Origin: Galeruca laticollis
Lineage: Eukaryota; Arthropoda; Insecta; Coleoptera; Chrysomelidae
Direction: 5' to 3'
Assembly (NCBI GenBank): GCA_963921935.1
Contig: OY998181.1
Span: 118,192,957-118,256,956, forward strand
Length of the DNA stretch: 64,000 nucleotides
A model generated the notes under the pieces. That model was not told where the DNA came from. It did not search any database and was given only the letters and a program-made list of their open reading frames with translations. Below are positions 11,782 to 20,890 of this stretch, one piece after another. Each line of letters begins with the position of its first letter. Within the stretch, counting starts at the first letter, position 1. Made by a program: the position numbers and the translations under genes.

Positions 11782-13488
11782 TTGAATCTAGTTTTAAAAG
11801 CTTCTAGTGGCTGCTACCAATGTGGGAGTCAACAGCATTGGTTTGCAGCATACCCTAAAAGAGAAAGAGGTGGATACAATAGACGTCCCAGAGGAGGAAG
11901 AAATTACAGGCGAGGCTCGAGAGGAAGTGAACAGAGTAGTAGACAACACATAAATCAAGCCCATGTTGCAGAAGAGAATGAGAGTGAAATTCAGCTGTAT
12001 GCAGCAAATTTATGTTCAGAAATTGATGAGAAAATAATATTGGTTTTGGACTCAGGTGCGAGCAATCATTTCTTAAAAGAAGACTTGGAGAAATACATGA
12101 TAAATATTAAAAACTTAGAAAGAGCAGCAACAGTTCATATTGCAAACGGAGAGACGTTACAAGCTAATAAAATGGGAACATTGAAAACAGAATGTCAAGG
12201 ACAAAAGATATCGATAGAAGCATTGATAGTTAAGGATTTGAAGCATAACTTATTATCAGCATCAAAGCTTACATCAAAGGGACACAAGATTATTGTAGAA
12301 AAGAACAAAACAACCATAACTGGGAAGAATTTTTCGTTGACATGCGAGTTCAATAAAGGATTGTACTTAGTAATAATAGATAAAACAGAAAGGAAAGATA
12401 AACTTGAACAGTGCAATATGACTGTAGAACAAAGTTTATGGCACATAAGACTGGGTCATCCAGGAAATGACGCCTTGGTACAGTTGCAGTTGCCCACAGA
12501 AACTAAAGTGTGCTCAACCTGCATGGAAGGCAAAGGTGCAAGGTGTTCATTTAAGAATTCTGATAAAAGAACCACAAAAATTGGTGAATTAATCCACACA
12601 GATATATGCGGTCCACTTAATCCAACAGCTTTTGATGGCTCGAGGTACTTCCAAACTATTATTAATGAGTATTCACATTTTGAAGTGGTAAAGACATTGA
12701 AAACTAAAAATGAGGCAGATGAAAATTTGATAGATTATATTGAAGAAGCAGAAAGACATAGAGAAGTAAAAGTTAAAACAATATGTCTAGATAATGGAGG
12801 AGAATTCATTAGCCATGTTTTTAAAACATACTGCAAGAAAAAAGGGATAATATTAGAGTATACTATGCCCCATACGCCACAAGAAAACGGGACTGCTGAG
12901 AGGATGAACAGAACATTACTTGATAAGATCAGGACAAAAATAATTGAATCACAAATACCCAAATATTTGTGGCGTGAGGCACTAAAATGTTCAGTTTATG
13001 AGTTGAATCGCCTACCAACAAGACCTTTACCAAGAGGAATGGCACCATCCCAAATTTGGCACAATAGAAATGACTTGAGTAAAATGAGAGTTTTTGGTTG
13101 TCGATCTTGGTACTCAGTATTGCCAAAAGGTAACAAAATGAATGCTAGAGCAAAGAAAGCTGTAATGGTTGGCTATTGCGGTGGAGGATGGAGTTTATGG
13201 TTACCTGATGAGCAAAAAGTTATAAGATCAAGGGATGTAAAGTTTGAAGGATCAGTTATGGAGTATAAAGAAAGAAACAAAATAAAAGATGAAACATTTT
13301 CAGATAATGAGACAGTAAGACATTTTACTGAAGAAGAAATCGAAACACCAGAAATTGAACAGAACCAAACTGAACATGACAATGACATGGATGAAACTAA
13401 CTCAAATCAAGAAATTACTTCAGAAAGCTCTGAAGAGATAGATCATGATACACCTGAAGTACGAGAAGAGAGAATAACAAGAACATGA
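11782..13488 (+). pseudogene. Copia gag knuckle, protease and integrase
   Basis: Open for 568 codons without an ATG at its start, since it is the interior of a polyprotein. In order: a zinc knuckle CYQCGSQQHWFAAY (residues ~11-24) whose last Cys is Tyr, a basic Arg/Gly-rich linker, protease LDSGASNH (~90), a pre-integrase block with HIRLGHPG and CSTCMEGKG, and integrase with HTDICGP (first Asp), LDNGGEF (second Asp) and ENGTAERMNRTLLD (Glu). An acidic linker ends in a TGA stop. The protease cuts the polyprotein and the integrase inserts the cDNA. The catalytic residues are retained, but the lost knuckle Cys and the terminal stop make function unlikely. Confidence 0.88.
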
Positions 13489-13500
13489 AGAAATGCAAAG

Positions 13501-14138
13501 ATGCCATCATATTTAAAAGACTATGATGTTTATGTTGCTTATTGTCTTCTTTCTTCAACATATCAAGAACCAAAAACATTTAGAGAAGCCATCGAACAAC
13601 CAGAATGGCAATTATCAATCCAAAAGGAACTAAAATCTCATGAAACATTACAGACATGGGCAGAAGCAAAATTACCACTGAATGCACAATCAATTGAAAC
13701 TAGATGGATTTTTAAACTAAAAGAAGATGGTACGAGAAAAGCAAGGTTAGTTGCAGAGGGATTTCAAGTTCCCTACGAAGGGGAAGAATTTGACTATGCA
13801 CCAGTTTGTAGAATCTCAACAATAAGAATGATGATATCAATTGCGATGGAAAGAGACTACATGATCAAACAAATAGATGTTCCAACGTCATTTTTGAATG
13901 GCGAGTTAAACAACGAAGTTTTTATCAAAAAACCTGAAGGTTTAGCAAGTAAAAGTCGATACCTTAAACTAAACAGAGCATTGTATGGTTTAAGAAACTC
14001 TCCAAAATGCTGGAATATCAAACTTAGTGAAATTATGACAAAATTACAATTTAAAAGACCGGACTACGATTACTGCTTATATATTTGAGAAAATGTCTAC
14101 TTAGTTTTATATGTTGACGACGCTCTAATAATAGTATA
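13501..14138 (+). pseudogene. Copia reverse transcriptase, 3' truncated
   Basis: Continues the polyprotein after the stop at 13486-13488. It shows the copia RT blocks ETRWIFKLKEDG, ARLVAEGFQ, YAPVCRISTIR, QIDVPTSFLNG, ALYGLRNSPKCW and then, after an in-frame TGA at 14086, YVDD. The sequence stops four residues later where the plus-strand LINE begins. RNase H is missing altogether. The residue after QIDV that is usually Ala is Pro. Confidence 0.85.
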
Positions 14139-14139
14139 G

Positions 14140-14472
14140 TACCAAGTTAAAACTTTGGTAACAAAAGCTGCTGGTGCCAGTATCACTGACATTAATGATA
14201 TTAAAGTTTTCCGCTTTGGAAAGAAGAATAAAAATGGACATAGACTGCTTAAAGTTGTGCTGAAATCCAATCGTGACGTACACGCTGTTATCAAAAACAA
14301 ACACAATATCAGCCGCGAGAAAAAGGTCTTTATACATCTGGACCAAACTCCCAACCAGAGGAAAACTCTGGAGACTGTCAGAAGCGAGTTATCGAGACGT
14401 CAGCAAGCTGGTGAGCAAAATTTAACAATAAAATATGTTAACAATATTCCCGTAATTATAACAAAAAACTAG
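14140..14472 (+). pseudogene. LINE ORF1, C-terminal fragment
   Basis: About 110 codons ending NIPVIITKN at a TAG (14470-14472) that abuts ORF2. The block ITDINDIKVFRFGKK and the following basic stretch resemble the RRM/CTD-like nucleic-acid-binding end of LINE ORF1 proteins. The N-terminal part is missing because of 5' truncation. Confidence 0.65.
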
Positions 14473-17312
14473 ATTCGGGCAAGCTATCTGTCTACTACCA
14501 GAACGTTAGAGGACTTCGAACAAAACTAACTCAACTATGTCTTAATGTTACAAATTGCTCTTACGATGTAATTATTCTTGTTGAAACTTGGCTCACAGCT
14601 GATATCAACGATGCTGAACTTGGTCTAAGCGGTTACAACATTTACAGACAGGATCGAACACCCCAGTCCAGCATCTTTAGCAGAGGTGGAGGTGTTTTGA
14701 TAGCTGTTAAGAAAACAATCTCCTCTAGTACTATCAATTCCAACCCGTTAATTGAGCAACTTTTTGTTCACTTGGACCACAAAAATTGCAAACATATTTT
14801 AGGAGCGATATATCTTCCCCCTAAATCTCACCCTAGTCTATACCAACTTCACTATGATCAACTTTTAATATTAAATGAGCAACATCCAGACAGACAATTT
14901 TACATATTTGGCGATTATAATCTACCTACAGCTACATGGGATATTGAAGATTTCTGCTCTTCAGCTTCGGCACAACCTAGCTCGTCAGCATATGATGAAG
15001 ATGCTATCGAAATAGTTTCGAATATTTGCGCGTTTTACAATCTGTTCCAGTCCAACAAAGTGCTCAACCAAAGGGGAGTCATCCTTGACCTTGTTTTGTC
15101 CCCAGTTGAACTTAAAGTGTTGACAGCCGCAGACATTTTGATCCCACCTGATGTTCATCATCCTCCTCTTGAAACTTCAATACAATATAAGTCGAACTCA
15201 AGTGCGACTCCTGTTGAAGATTTTTATTATGATTTTCGACACGCCAATTTTGAAGCTATACGCCAATGTTTGGAAGCTATGGACTGGGATGGGCTTCTTC
15301 AGGGGAAGGAACTTTCAGATATGATTTTTACTTTTTATGACGCTTTGTACTCGGTAATTGAGTTATTTGTTCCCTTGAAGAGATTTGTTATTGACAGATT
15401 CCCACATTGGTATTCCTTTCAACTTAAAAGCCTGGTCAATGATAAAAAGGTTGCACATGGGATTTATAAACAAAACAGAACTCCCCAAAATTATGAAATA
15501 TTCAGTCAGTTAAGAGAACAATGTAAGATAATATCTAGAGAATGCTATTTAAATTACATACATTCTGTTGAAACCTCCGTTAAAAGTAATGTTAAAACTT
15601 TTTGGAATTTTGTACGTACTAAAAGATCAAATAACTGCATACCTGAAAATATGAACCTTGACAACTCTTTTGCTTCTTGTGGTAATGAAGTTTCAAATCT
15701 GTTTGCCAAGCATTTTTCATCAGTTTACACTACTCAAAATCTGAATCTTAATTTAAATGATATTGAAATTGAACCGAAACTTAACGTCTCCTCTTACCAC
15801 ATTCCAATTTCGACCATTTATGAGAAATTATCAAACCTTGACACAAAGAAAGGTCCTGGTCCTGACATTATTCCTCCAATCCTACTTAGAACTTGCAGCT
15901 TCATTTTGTCTCGCCCTCTCTTCTATATTTTCAATAAATCTTTGGAGACAGGTGAGTTTCCTGATTACTGGAAACTAACTTTTGTTACCCCAATATACAA
16001 ATCGGGAAGCAAGACTGACATCAAAAATTACCGACCCATATCTATTCTCAGTACTATACCTAAGGTGTTTGAGAACATTCTAACAGACTACCTTACATAT
16101 GACTGCTCTGGCATCATAACTGAACAACAATATGGCTTTTGTGCTGGGAAATCGACTGAATTAAATCTAGTTACCTATGTCGATTTCCTGTCTGAAGCTT
16201 TGGAGAGGGGTTGCCAGATTGATTCTGTGTACACTGATCTCTCTAAGGCTTTTGACAGGGTCAACCATACTCTCTTACTTCAAAAGCTTGATAAATATGG
16301 TGTAGGTGGGGTGTTACTACAATGGATTAGTAGCTATCTTACGAACAGGACTCAAATGGTTAGAGTAAGCCACCACTATTCTAACTTATTTCAAGTAACC
16401 TCAGGTGTTCCTCAGGGGTCACACCTTGGTCCCTTATTATTCAACTTATTTATCAATGACATTATTCATTGTTTTAGGTATGGCAAAGCACTACTATTTG
16501 CAGATGATTTAAAACTTTTCCTAACTATTCAAACATATTTTGATGCTCTCAGGCTTCAGTCTGATCTTGATAATCTATCAAACTGGTGCTCCTTAAATGG
16601 CATGGACTTGAATGCTATTAAGTGCCATGTCATGCGCTTTTATCGATCTCATGTATCTTCTACTACTTTCGATTATACCTTAAATGGTCATGTCTTGGAG
16701 TCTGTTAATCGAATCAAGGACCTTGGAGTTATTCTAGATCCCACCTTAAGCTTCAATCAACACATACCTACAGCTATCCATAAATCCATGAAAATGTTAG
16801 GTTTTATCAAAAGGCTAACCCACGATTTTACTGACACATCTGCAATTAAAGTCCTTTATTGTTCACTTGTCCGACCCCATCTTGATTATTGTTCTTCTGT
16901 CTGGTCTCCTCATTACATAACACTCAGCAGGAACATTGAAAATGTCCAACACAATTTTCTTAGATACATGGCCTATAAATTGGGTATCTTTTGCGATTAT
17001 GAATTGTTAGAGCATTTTCTGAACATCCCCTCTTTGGAAACTAGGAGGAAACAGAGAGACCTGACATTACTTTTCAACATTATCAATAGCAGATGTAGTT
17101 GTGCTGAACTTCTAGCAAAAATTAATCTTCATGTTCAAACCCGATCAACCCGACAGCAACAAACATTTTATGTACCTTTTTATCGTTTAAACAATACTTT
17201 CAATAGCTGTATTCCAAGAATGTTAAGATTAGCCAATACTCATAATGATCTTGAGATGTTTAGCACCCCCTTTCATCACTTTAAAACTCAGTTACTGAGT
17301 GCCGAGCTTTAA
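14472..17312 (+). CDS. LINE ORF2: APE endonuclease and reverse transcriptase
   Basis: Open for about 947 codons. The first in-frame ATG is at 14697, but the conserved endonuclease start YYQNVRGLRTK (from ~14490) lies upstream of it, so translation must begin earlier or by re-initiation after ORF1. Blocks in order: LVETWL, IFGDYNLP, KKGPGPDIIPP, YRPISILSTIPK, QQYGFCAGKSTELN, YTDLSKAFDRVNH, GVPQGSHLGPLLF, LLFADDLKLF, DLGVILDPTLS and a C-terminal domain. The protein nicks target DNA and reverse-transcribes its own RNA at the nick. All catalytic motifs are intact. Without ORF1 and a promoter the copy itself is probably dead but young. Confidence 0.88.
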   Translation, partial: DSGKLSVYYQNVRGLRTKLTQLCLNVTNCSYDVIILVETWLTADINDAELGLSGYNIYRQDRTPQSSIFSRGGGVLIAVKKTISSSTINSNPLIEQLFVHLDHKNCKHILGAIYLPPKSHPSLYQLHYDQLLILNEQHPDRQFYIFGDYNLPTATWDIEDFCSSASAQPSSSAYDEDAIEIVSNICAFYNLFQSNKVLNQRGVILDLVLSPVELKVLTAADILIPPDVHHPPLETSIQYKSNSSATPVEDFYYDFRHANFEAIRQCLEAMDWDGLLQGKELSDMIFTFYDALYSVIELFVPLKRFVIDRFPHWYSFQLKSLVNDKKVAHGIYKQNRTPQNYEIFSQLREQCKIISRECYLNYIHSVETSVKSNVKTFWNFVRTKRSNNCIPENMNLDNSFASCGNEVSNLFAKHFSSVYTTQNLNLNLNDIEIEPKLNVSSYHIPISTIYEKLSNLDTKKGPGPDIIPPILLRTCSFILSRPLFYIFNKSLETGEFPDYWKLTFVTPIYKSGSKTDIKNYRPISILSTIPKVFENILTDYLTYDCSGIITEQQYGFCAGKSTELNLVTYVDFLSEALERGCQIDSVYTDLSKAFDRVNHTLLLQKLDKYGVGGVLLQWISSYLTNRTQMVRVSHHYSNLFQVTSGVPQGSHLGPLLFNLFINDIIHCFRYGKALLFADDLKLFLTIQTYFDALRLQSDLDNLSNWCSLNGMDLNAIKCHVMRFYRSHVSSTTFDYTLNGHVLESVNRIKDLGVILDPTLSFNQHIPTAIHKSMKMLGFIKRLTHDFTDTSAIKVLYCSLVRPHLDYCSSVWSPHYITLSRNIENVQHNFLRYMAYKLGIFCDYELLEHFLNIPSLETRRKQRDLTLLFNIINSRCSCAELLAKINLHVQTRSTRQQQTFYVPFYRLNNTFNSCIPRMLRLANTHNDLEMFSTPFHHFKTQLLSAEL

Positions 17313-17544
17313 TGTTCTGATGTTAATGCTTTATTGAAGTTTATTGTTTGTTGTCTTTTGTCTTTTTAAATTTTTAACCTCTTTTTACTTATTCTTTATT
17401 GTATGACATGTAAATATTCCATATCTTTTCATTTTATTTTAATTATAATTTTAGAATTGTAATTTATACCTAAAATGGGCTTGCCCGTAAATAAATAAAT
17501 AAATAAATTTGAATGTTTGTTTATTATTAAAATTCCAGCATTAA

Positions 17545-17557
17545 AATTGAGGGGGCG
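17545..17557 (+). promoter_or_regulatory. Copia polypurine tract
   Basis: AATTGAGGGGGCG lies immediately before the 3' LTR. It is the expected plus-strand primer for copia reverse transcription and one of the few copia bases left between the LINE tail and the LTR. Confidence 0.75.
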
Positions 17558-17752
17558 TGATGAATATAGCTAGAGTTTCTGTCTTAGTGTTTTATGTTGT
17601 GTGTCAGATAGTTTTGTACTCCTAGAAATAAGATTTTGACAGTTCACTTGATATGTATGATTGACAATAAAAAAAATACGTTTGCCAGTTTTAGTAAAGT
17701 TAATAAAAGCTACTTCAAGTGCATTTTTACTGCAGTAGAACCCGTTACAACA
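17558..17752 (+). repeat. Copia 3' LTR
   Basis: A 195-bp direct repeat of the 5' LTR with seven differences by my count. It is followed directly by GTTTC (17753-17757), the right target duplication. Confidence 0.92.
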
Positions 17753-18401
17753 GTTTCTTTATTTTATTATAATATTCTCTCTGTGCTTTGATTTGATCAC
17801 CAAAGATGATTTTGACTTTATTTCGCAAAATTTCCTTTGCTGCTTCTGGCTTGGCCAACATTATTCTTAAGGGTCTGTTTTTTCCAGGTTCATATTTCCC
17901 AATACGTTGGACTGTAAATTCTAGATTTTCCACTTCTGTCTCTGACAAAATTTTTCTCACTGTGTTCATTTCTTCTTCTATTCTCTCCTTTTTATTTGTT
18001 TTAACTGATTCATTTATATTGCGTATAATAACATTATTCGATTTATTTTTTCTTTCTTCCAACTCCATCACTATCTGTTCTATATCTTTGACTTCTTGTT
18101 TTTCATTTTGCGTCAGAGCTTCCACATCCTCCTTTAATGTGTCAATCTCCTTTCTCATGTCCCTCATTTCTCTAAGCAGTTTTGGAACACTTTTGAAAGC
18201 ATCTTGACATTCTTCACAAAAGTACAGTAAATTCAATTTTTGTAATATTAAGGCCCTCACTTCAGAAGTGGATATTCCCGAACAATTAAGGGTAGAATGC
18301 ATTGTTACTTGGCAAGTATCACAACATACCCCTTCTCCATGAGTAATTTCCATCTGACAAGTATTGCAGACCATTTTAACAACAGTTGGCTCAGTAGACA
18401 C
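17745..18401 (-). pseudogene. LINE ORF1 with PHD-like zinc finger
   Basis: About 215 codons from MSTEPTVVKM. Residues ~12-65 form a PHD-like Cys finger (CNTCQME, CCDTCQ, CEECQ). A coiled coil (~75-120) and an RRM/CTD-like region with NNVIIRNI and VQRIGKY follow. This layout is standard for ORF1 proteins of CR1/Jockey-group LINEs, which bind element RNA. The last few codons given here already belong to the target duplication and the copia LTR. The true continuation lies beyond the copia at 8538-8460, where a block with KYINNIPT is seen after a frame change. Confidence 0.8.
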
Positions 18402-18557
18402 TCCACTTCATACAATTTTACAGTAGTAACGCTGAGTCTTTTCCATCACGTGACTGATACGATATCAACCATATGCATCTTAATCAAAACAGTACGACAA
18501 ACGCTTGTATTGAATTTCGCTCTTTTTCTGTTATTAGAAGAAGACAGTACCAACATA

Positions 18558-19873
18558 CGAGGTCTGACAATTAAGTAATGCGACCGATTTTTTTTCTCGG
18601 CCTGTGGTAACACTGCGAATCTGTAACTCAGCTACCGTAATAGCAGATCCGTACTCTCTCGATTGAGACCTTGACGACTCTCGTACGATCATTTCTTCGC
18701 CAACTGTTCAGTGTTTTGTAACAACACGCGAGTAGTGCATGTCACGAAAATGGAAGAGAGAAATTTAGAGCAACGGTGCGCAATAAAATTTTGTGCGAAA
18801 CTCGGCGAAACCGCGACAGAAACTTATGAAAAAGTACTTAAAGTGTATGGTAGTGATGCCCTAAGTCGTAGTCAGGTGTTTCGGTGGCATGCCGATTTTA
18901 AAAATGGCCGTGAGAGCGTCAAAGACGAAGCGCGGAGCGGAAGGCCAATTCAAGTGCGAACCGACACGAATGCGCAGCGCGTGCGCACCCTTATTCGTCA
19001 AGACCGGCGACTAACCATTCGAATGTTGGCTGACGAGTTGAATATTAACCGGGAAACAGTTAGAAAGATTTTAACCGAAGATTTCGCCATGAAAAAGCTG
19101 TGTGCGAAGATGGTACCGAAGAACCTTTCAGATGAGCAAAAAGCCCACCGATTGAACATCGCTCAAGATCTTCTCGAGCAGGTTGAAAGTGATCCAACTC
19201 TTCTCGATCGAGTTATTACTGGTGATGAAAGTTGGTTTTTTCAATATGACCCCGAAACTAAACGACAAAGCCAACAGTGGCTATCCCCTGGGGCGCCAAG
19301 GCCAAAGAAGGCGAGAATGAGCAAGTCCAAGGTGAAAACCATGTTGATTTGCTTCTTCGACAGCAAAGGGGTGGTTCACAAAGAGTTTGTACCACCTGGA
19401 CAGACCGTAAATCAAGTATTCTACCGCGATGTACTCGAAAGATTACGAAAAAGGGTGCTCAGAGTGCGTCCAGAGATCGCGAAGACTTGGGTTCTGCATC
19501 ACGACAATGCTCCCTGTCACACTGCGTTTAGTGTCTCTCAGTTTTTGGTGTCTAAAGGCATCGCAACGTTACCGCAACCGCCCTATTCACCGGACATGTC
19601 ACCCTGCGACTTTTTCCTATTTCCCCACATGAAAACATTCGTCAAAGGTCGACATTTTGACTCCGTTGAAGATATCCAAGAATCTGTGACGAGGGTACTA
19701 GGAGAGGTGCCGCAAGAACTGTTCCAGAATTGTTACGAAAACTGGAAAACTCGCTGGAATAAGTGTATAGGTGCGGGAGGGGACTACTTTGAAGGGGATC
19801 GCATTGATGTACCTTAATTTTTAAATATACTCGATTTTTGAATATTGTCGCATTACTTAATTGTCAGACCTCG
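18558..19873 (+). mobile_element. Mariner element, apparently complete
   Basis: The ends are perfect 27-bp inverted repeats (18558-18584 and 19847-19873) starting CGAGGTCTGACAATTAAG. Both are flanked by the TA duplication at 18556-18557 and 19874-19875. The 1316-bp length and the single open transposase gene are typical of full-length mariners. The low decay suggests a recent arrival. Confidence 0.93.
18750..19817 (+). CDS. Mariner transposase (DD34D)
   Basis: 355 codons from MEERNLEQ; an upstream in-frame ATG at 18711 would add 13 residues, but 18750 fits mariner proteins better. The N-terminal helix-turn-helix pair includes SRSQVFRWHADFKNGRES and DEARSGRP. The catalytic domain has GDESWFFQYDPETKRQS (first Asp), HHDNAPCH (second Asp) and YSPDMSPCDFFLFP (third Asp, 34 residues on). 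The enzyme cuts the element out and joins it to a TA site. All three Asp residues and the WVPxNLS-like linker (MVPKNLSDEQK) are present with no stop or frameshift, so it may be active. Confidence 0.93.
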   Translation: MEERNLEQRCAIKFCAKLGETATETYEKVLKVYGSDALSRSQVFRWHADFKNGRESVKDEARSGRPIQVRTDTNAQRVRTLIRQDRRLTIRMLADELNINRETVRKILTEDFAMKKLCAKMVPKNLSDEQKAHRLNIAQDLLEQVESDPTLLDRVITGDESWFFQYDPETKRQSQQWLSPGAPRPKKARMSKSKVKTMLICFFDSKGVVHKEFVPPGQTVNQVFYRDVLERLRKRVLRVRPEIAKTWVLHHDNAPCHTAFSVSQFLVSKGIATLPQPPYSPDMSPCDFFLFPHMKTFVKGRHFDSVEDIQESVTRVLGEVPQELFQNCYENWKTRWNKCIGAGGDYFEGDRIDVP

Positions 19874-19875
19874 TA

Positions 19876-20890
19876 GTATGTGTTGAATAATATCGTCAAC
19901 TAATTAACGTGATGGAAAATCTTCACCGTTTCTACTGTAATATGTAATAATATGGGAAACTTCTGAATTGAGATCAACTTTGTATTAGAGTTAATAATAA
20001 CACTTTCGAAGTGTCCTCCAATATGTTGAATACATCAATGTATATATCTTGACCAATTGTGATTACACCATTATGTCAAAAAATCCATTGCTTCAAACTG
20101 GTCCAAACATCCAATCAGTCATTATGTGGATATAAGCCTCTCTCATTTGTGTGATCTGGTATCATATTAACCCATTTTTAACACTTCTACATTCCATTTA
20201 GTTTAAGACGTATTCCTTATTTGATCCATTGTAAAAATCGAAAATAGACTTGAGACGAACTGACAAAATAGACCAATGTAAAAAGAAACTAAATGACAGA
20301 TAATACTTAAACGCCTTATGGCAGCTTTGTGATAAACAAGAATTAAGAAAAAAACTGGGATTATTAGATTGAATAGAAAGGATTCTAGCAAAGTTTTCAA
20401 GTCTTGTAGCACAATTACCCATTTATTACATACATGTTCTTGATTTTTGTTGGTATCCACAGTTTCCATTCCTTTTTCTTGATGTAGCGGACTTCCAGTA
20501 CTAAATTTGATCATAATATTAACTACAGCAGCATAACCTGGTTCCTGTTTATTGAAATATATTGAAACTTGGCAAACAAATTTAATTATTGTACCTATCA
20601 TTTTGTTACATACACCATACAATTCAATGACAGTTATAACTCATGAGGTAGTTTTTTTATTTTATGTATGACATACATATTTAAATATGCAGTGATCACC
20701 CCATATTACAATGTTTTTTCACCCCTAGGTGATAACTGGTTACGTTTATGCCAAGTTAAATTTTCTATATGTGACCAACGCTGTATGACCTGTTGGGTCA
20801 TTATAATAAAATAATAAGTATTATTCACTAATTGTTATGAAATAAAGATTTAAACAAAACAAATTATTTAAAATTAAATAACAATAGGTA
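19876..20890. other. No confident gene; one unexplained 139-codon open frame
   Basis: A minus-strand frame at 20203-20622 encodes a Lys/Phe-rich product with two hydrophobic stretches (ILVYHKAAIRR precedes the second). I recognise no family, and AT-rich DNA can produce such frames. The rest probably includes the 3' untranslated part of the F-box gene. Confidence 0.4.

Larger units (their letters stand above)
14140..17517 (+). mobile_element. Jockey-like LINE, 5' truncated, with intact ORF2
   Basis: The element carries the end of ORF1, a complete ORF2, a ~190-bp 3' untranslated part and a tail of about four AAAT units ending at 17515. It lies inside the copia. No target duplication was found: the copia RT sequence ends at the left edge and only ~40 bp of copia sequence before the 3' LTR follows the right edge. 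The insertion therefore came with loss of about 1 kb of copia, or a later recombination did this. Confidence 0.82.
8544..17752 (+). mobile_element. Copia (Ty1/copia) LTR retrotransposon with nested insertions
   Basis: Two 195-bp LTRs begin TGATGAATATAG and end TTACAACA. I count seven differences between them, about 96% identity. The element has a primer-binding site, a gag frame, protease, integrase and part of the RT, then a purine tract before the 3' LTR. A Helitron interrupts gag at 9376-11710. A LINE at 14140-17517 replaces the rest of RT and all of RNase H. The flanking GTTTC duplication shows the copia jumped into a minus-strand LINE. Frameshifts and stops make it inactive. Confidence 0.9.
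5440..18550 (-). mobile_element. APE-type non-LTR retrotransposon (CR1/Jockey-like), split by copia
   Basis: Reading on the minus strand, ORF1 lies at 18401-17758 and ORF2 at 8538-5644. The two are separated only by a copia insertion at 8544-17752, which is flanked by the duplicated target GTTTC at 8539-8543 and 17753-17757. ORF2 has an endonuclease, reverse transcriptase and C-terminal part in LINE order. The 3' untranslated part runs to about 5440. The 5' end lies somewhere between 18402 and 18556, just before the mariner. The clade is uncertain because the RT is decayed. It is the oldest layer of the nest. Confidence 0.75.
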
